NCBI RefSeq assembly: GCF_000003815.2 | Contig: NC_049992.1 | Coordinates: 16,519,231 to 16,581,507, forward strand | DNA: 62,277 nucleotides | From: Branchiostoma floridae | Taxonomy: Eukaryota; Chordata; Leptocardii; Amphioxiformes; Branchiostomatidae | Reading direction: 5' to 3' | Shown here: piece after piece, positions 60,401-62,277 of the stretch | Position numbering within the stretch: position 1 is the stretch's first letter | Layout: the number at the start of each line of letters is the position of its first letter | Position numbers and translations under genes: made by a program | The notes under the pieces: generated by a model | Told to the model about the DNA's origin: nothing | The model's input: the letters and a program-made list of their open reading frames with translations, nothing else | Databases searched by the model: none

Positions 60401-62277
60401 GAAGCAGCCCCCCCCCCAAAAAAAAAACTACAACGGGGCTGCTAAAGTCTGCGGAAGGAGGCCAACTCTAATCCATCAGCCATGAAGATGTTTGGCCCCA
60501 GTTTGTGTTTTCCTTTTTTTCCCCTTCAGTGGAACGGAGTGTAGAAGAAAAAGACGTAACGTAACTAGACTCTTACTACTTCCACGACATTCCCGCACAC
60601 AACAAAACCGAGACGTACAAACTCATTCAGTCTGAACCAAGTATCTGCATGCGAAGAGGACACCAGAGCACATCGAAAGAGCGCATCTTTCCTGAATACA
60701 TACAACTATCAATCTGTACAACAAGGTATTAGTTTGTAATGATGGATACTTAATGTTAAGGATCTTGTTTTCATGATGTACATATACAGACGAAGTAGGT
60801 TAAGTGTCTGTTGTAAACTCTTGTAAATTCCGACGCCATTCAGGCTACCATTAACGTTATGTGTATGCCTGTTATGTTGAATCAAGAAAGAAATGAATGA
60901 ATGGATGAATGAATGAATGAATGAATGAATGAATACTGTAAATGCATTTAAGTTCGCGGGGTTTTAATTTCGCGGTAGCGGGAAAATGGACTTTTCGCGG
61001 TGGTTTTAATTTCGCGGTAGCACCATGCACTGTAGTCTCTTACTGTTATGGAAAAATGTTCGCGGTGGATTTAATTTCGCGGTGAAGCGGCCGCCGCGAA
61101 AACTGCGAACATTAATCCACCGCGAACATTTCTGCATTTACAGTATATTTTACAAGACGGGGATACATACATGATGATAAGGACATGAAATGATAATTGA
61201 TGAATCCAATGCGTTGTTTTGTCCCGATTTATGACCCAGGTGAGGATGTCGTGGCGTCTATCGTGAGCGGGAGACTGCGGGGTAGAACAGCCCGAGTGAC
61301 GGCCGGCAGGGTCCAGGTGTACATGTTCCTGGGTGTGCCCTACGCCAGCCCGCCGGTGGGAGGGCTACGGTTCCACGCCCCCCTCCCCCATGAGCCTTGG
61401 ACCGGTGTCAGGTACGGCATTTAATACTTATACCTTCATGACACGTCAGTCAGAAAGGTAATCTTATTTGGCGAGTGTATGATGTCGTGGAACTCTAGTT
61501 AATGTTGATTACAGTATCACTTGACATACTTAGTAAGGCCACAGCAAATTAATTTTATGGATGACATCAGCGCGCTTATTAATTTTCGCCTTAATTCAGA
61601 AAAAAAAACAATTATTTTTTCTTGTTGAAGACGGATAACATGATGAAAATGAGCAAATATGTTGTGTTGTAGCCTAATGATTGTACTTGTAGAAGTGACA
61701 CTTGCGAGGTACCCAGGACTGCCTACTTTGGTAGTGATACGAGTATACCACACACGTGTCACTTTTAGTTTTGTACATGTCTTGAATACAGGAACGAATG
61801 CATTGTTGGCTGTGATACCACGTTTTGTCCCTTTAGTTATTGTTACAAGTTACTTACAACATTTATGGTTCCTATTTTGAAAATGTAGCCATCTTGTTTT
61901 TTTACCCATCTTTTTGTTCGCCCTAGCCTATCTCACTATTTTTAGTCTGCTGAGGATGCCATCCATAAAATCTATTTGCTGTGGAATTACCATCAGTTAA
62001 GCGACGGCAAGCTATTGTACATTGGTAACTGCTATGAATGATAAAGAAACCAGAAGTCTCGTAACTCTCTTTAGAAATGCTACCCAGCACGGCGCTCATT
62101 GTGCCCAGAACATCCCCCAAGACCGGCGGTTCTACCACAGCATCCCGCTGTTCATGCCGCACGACAGGATCAGCGAGGACTGCCTGTTCCTGGACGTGTA
62201 CACACCGACCATGAACACTTCGGCTCGGCTAGCGGTACGTCAGATATCCTTAGTCTCTACCAGACTCCGGGTCGCTG
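48303..62277 (+). CDS. Carboxylesterase/cholinesterase-family gene, 5' part
   Basis: A secreted or membrane-bound type-B carboxylesterase (alpha/beta hydrolase). Exons in the window: 48303-48426, 61240-61411, 62075-62234, and the gene continues beyond the end. Phases 1, 2, 0 join cleanly. Exon 1 is a signal peptide (SSLVWWWILLVTC core). Exon 2 has VYMFLGVPYASPPVGGLRFH, the family's F.GIPYA.PPVG.LRF motif. Exon 3 has HCAQN and SEDCLFLDVYTP, the second family signature, whose two Cys form the conserved first disulphide. The catalytic Ser (GESAG) would be downstream, so active esterase versus neuroligin- or glutactin-like non-enzyme cannot be decided. An in-frame ATG at 48237 would add 22 residues; 48303 places the hydrophobic core properly. 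The 12.8-kb first intron is packed with repeats. Confidence 0.88.
48427..48912 (+). other. Start of esterase intron 1
   Basis: Nothing recognised before the foldback element at 48913. Confidence 0.5.
48913..49079. repeat. Foldback MITE, CTCCAAGCAGA family
   Basis: GTCTCCAAGCAGACCCTACG pairs with the right end (ATAGGGTCTGCTTGGAG). CAAAGGAGTATAGCCGGC pairs internally with GCCGGCTATACTCCTTTG. Confidence 0.87.
49178..49210 (-). mobile_element. Short LINE 3'-tail fragment
   Basis: On the minus strand TGTACAATAAAGGTCTTTCA and ATTCAT match the tail of the LINE fragment at 1478-1503. The upstream sequence differs, so it may be a relative. Confidence 0.4.
49277..49312. repeat. 17-bp palindrome
   Basis: AAAAGTGGTCGGTTATT, two bases, then its exact complement. 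It could extrude as a hairpin. Confidence 0.9.
49313..49946. other. Intron sequence with an assembly gap
   Basis: AT-rich. 100 N at 49684-49783. Nothing recognised. Confidence 0.5.
49684..49783. other. Assembly gap (100 N)
   Basis: Round length, so size probably unknown. Confidence 0.99.
49947..50117. repeat. Foldback element with ~70-bp arms
   Basis: The arm GTTAATGC...CGGTGTATATGG.GAGATAATCCCTGGTCAGGT is inverted on the right to GCATTAAC at 50110-50117. It lies right against the 3' end of the LINE. Confidence 0.87.
50118..53745 (-). mobile_element. Near-full ORF2 of a non-LTR retrotransposon, frameshifted
   Basis: An apurinic-type endonuclease followed by a reverse transcriptase and a Cys/His tail, reading right to left. 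Its 3' end (GCATGAATAAAGGG) is near 50118. The copy sits in esterase intron 1, opposite to the gene. A shorter relative lies at 6509-6918 and another at 802-1503. The protein style is of the CR1/L2/RTE broad group; the clade is not assigned. Confidence 0.9.
50216..53720 (-). pseudogene. LINE endonuclease-reverse transcriptase ORF, three breaks
   Basis: Coding order from 53720: endonuclease start WNVHGLGTKL, LLETWS and LLGGD; a one-base loss near 53265 shifts the frame; endonuclease end GSSTVDYII and LFSDHCMV; a basic linker; RT fingers (HIVPIHKSGD, NYRGISI, QAGFR). A second shift lies near 51778, just before the DFSKAFDSVW motif. Then GVRQGCNLSP and the catalytic YADDLVIFS. A small deletion with shift near 51235 follows, judged against the copy at 6.5-6.9 kb. 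The end has a Cys/His tail (CDLQHVEDEQHFILHC) and stops at 50216. Catalytic motifs survive but the frame does not, so it is inactive. Confidence 0.9.
53746..54403 (-). other. Possible LINE 5' region/ORF1 remnant
   Basis: A minus-strand frame at 54064-54378 encodes a Pro-rich peptide (WNQHPPSGPWSRPMFQPPPV...). It lies upstream of the LINE endonuclease in the right orientation, so ORF1 is possible, but no zinc knuckle or RRM is seen. Confidence 0.25.
54404..54503. other. Assembly gap (100 N)
   Basis: Round length. It cuts the region upstream of the LINE. Confidence 0.99.
54504..54981. other. Intron sequence with a dispersed repeat
   Basis: 54725-54835 resembles 15053-15170 in the transporter intron. 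The rest is unrecognised. Confidence 0.5.
54982..55947 (+). repeat. Segmental duplication, copy A
   Basis: 54982-55092 matches 58442-58552 and 55091-55947 matches about 59905-60629, nearly base for base. In copy A the two parts are adjacent. It includes a foldback MITE (55455-55611) and a poly-C/poly-A run (about 55722-55750). Confidence 0.9.
55455..55611. repeat. Foldback MITE, CTCCAAGCAGA family
   Basis: ATCTCAAAGCAGATCCTACG with TAAGATAGTATCAAAAGCTG pairs with the right half ending AGAATCTGCTTGGAGAT. Confidence 0.87.
55985..56600 (+). repeat. 152-157-bp tandem repeat, four copies
   Basis: TTTGGTAC or variants at 56051, 56203, 56355 and 56512. Each unit has TCCGGAACG, GGTGGT, GATTTTGGGC and CTTGACxxTGxAGGT. 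Open frames on both strands here are by-products of the repeat. Confidence 0.87.
56640..57045 (-). other. Possible LINE 5'-fragment with NPGP motif
   Basis: A minus-strand frame (56866-56648) ends DLSINPNPGP then stop. NPGP next to D/E residues occurs near the start of many LINE polyproteins and in 2A-type peptides. Without an endonuclease after it, this is only suggestive. Confidence 0.25.
57046..58441. other. Intron sequence, nothing recognised
   Basis: Includes a short CGAGAGCGxGACTGG triplet repeat at about 57370-57410. No exon supported. Confidence 0.45.
58442..58552 (+). repeat. Segmental duplication, copy B, first part
   Basis: 111 bp matching 54982-55092. The match stops abruptly at the insert that follows. 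Confidence 0.9.
58553..59904. repeat. 1.35-kb insert splitting copy B
   Basis: Present in copy B only. Near its edges are ACCTTTGCCA (about 58552) and the complement TGGCAAAGGT (about 59881). The interior is a dispersed family (GGATCxxCATGATTTTTGGTAxGT) with a tandem segment at 58890-59720. Confidence 0.75.
58890..59720 (+). repeat. ~245-bp tandem repeat, about 3.3 copies
   Basis: TTTGGTATGT at 58931, 59177 and 59421, and a variant at 59699. Each unit has ATGCAAAT and ATTTGCATAATTAAT, GGACTTTCAAACTTGTCACA and AATCCACTGCATT. Confidence 0.87.
59905..60629 (+). repeat. Segmental duplication, copy B, second part
   Basis: Matches 55091-55947 but lacks about 110 bp that include the left arm of the foldback MITE, of which only the right half (60217-60312) remains. 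The poly-C run is shorter. Confidence 0.9.
60893..60934. repeat. (GAAT)n microsatellite
   Basis: About ten GAAT units with one GGAT variant. Such tails often mark LINE or SINE 3' ends. Confidence 0.9.
60935..61146. repeat. Foldback MITE, CGCGGT family, copy 5 (best kept)
   Basis: ACTGTAAATGCATTTAAGTT at the left and TTTCTGCATTTACAGTA at the right. Full set of TTCGCGGTGG/CCACCGCGAA motifs with few CpG losses, so probably the youngest copy here. Confidence 0.9.
61240..61411 (+). CDS. Esterase exon 2
   Basis: The acceptor is tatgacccag and the donor GTCAG|gtacgg. Phase 1 in, 2 out. Contains FLGVPYASPPVGGLRF. Confidence 0.95.
61412..62074 (+). other. Esterase intron 2
   Basis: 662 bp, mostly the DNA element at 61540-61983. 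Confidence 0.85.
61540..61983. mobile_element. Non-autonomous DNA element, CACAGCAAG ends, copy 2
   Basis: CACAGCAAATTAATTTTATG at the left, inverted at the right (CATCCATAAAATCTATTTGCTGTG). The interior matches 40965-41509 in reverse orientation, about 100 bp shorter. Confidence 0.82.
62075..62234 (+). CDS. Esterase exon 3
   Basis: The acceptor is ctctttag and the donor CTAGCG|gtacgt, ending in phase 0. Encodes NATQHGAHCAQN and SEDCLFLDVYTP. An NAT glycosylation-type site is at its start. Confidence 0.92.

Overview
This looks like a nuclear window from a repeat-rich deuterostome, most likely a lancelet (Branchiostoma). That identification is my inference. It rests on short GT-AG introns, many foldback and MITE-like repeats, several related non-LTR retrotransposon remnants, and the style of the encoded proteins. 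No search was run. I rebuilt five protein-coding genes by hand from splice sites and reading phase. Four of them have both ends in the window, and each of those totals an exact multiple of three bases.

Layout. (1) 1-3301: repeat debris, including a LINE 3' fragment and a foldback MITE, then the 5' side of a transporter gene. (2) 3302-19662 (+): an SLC46-type major-facilitator transporter (547 aa if intact, 8 exons). Its first coding exon is cut at codon 56/57 by an 11,156-bp element at 3470-14625. The element has matching inverted ends, a 6-bp target duplication (CCCATG), and about 29 tandem units of ~291-299 bp arranged as a large palindrome around a reverse-transcriptase fragment. Removing the element and one CCCATG restores an open exon. 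(3) 21159-24172 (-): a 253-aa short-chain dehydrogenase with pteridine-reductase-like motifs, 4 coding exons. (4) 25628-29923 (+): a 189-aa Ras GTPase in two coding exons, divergent from the dehydrogenase. (5) 29924-37359: mostly unrecognised sequence with foldback repeats and a SINE. (6) 37472-41876 (-): a 493-aa single-pass membrane protein with signal peptide, TSP1, Ig-like domain, membrane segment, poly-Lys and Pro/Gly-rich tail (7 coding exons). I do not recognise this architecture. (7) 43423-47074: four tRNA-Thr genes, three identical UGU and one CGU. (8) 48303-62277 (+): the first three exons of a secreted carboxylesterase/cholinesterase-family gene. Its 12.8-kb first intron holds a frameshifted LINE (about 50.1-53.7 kb), a segmental duplication, and several tandem and foldback repeats.

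The genes show no pathway link to one another; this is ordinary animal gene order. The exceptional object is the palindromic satellite-like element inside the transporter exon. It resembles the foldback class of DNA transposons in having long inverted ends built of tandem repeats, but I see no transposase in it. Assembly gaps lie at 5563-5797, 8241-8340, 49684-49783 and 54404-54503.
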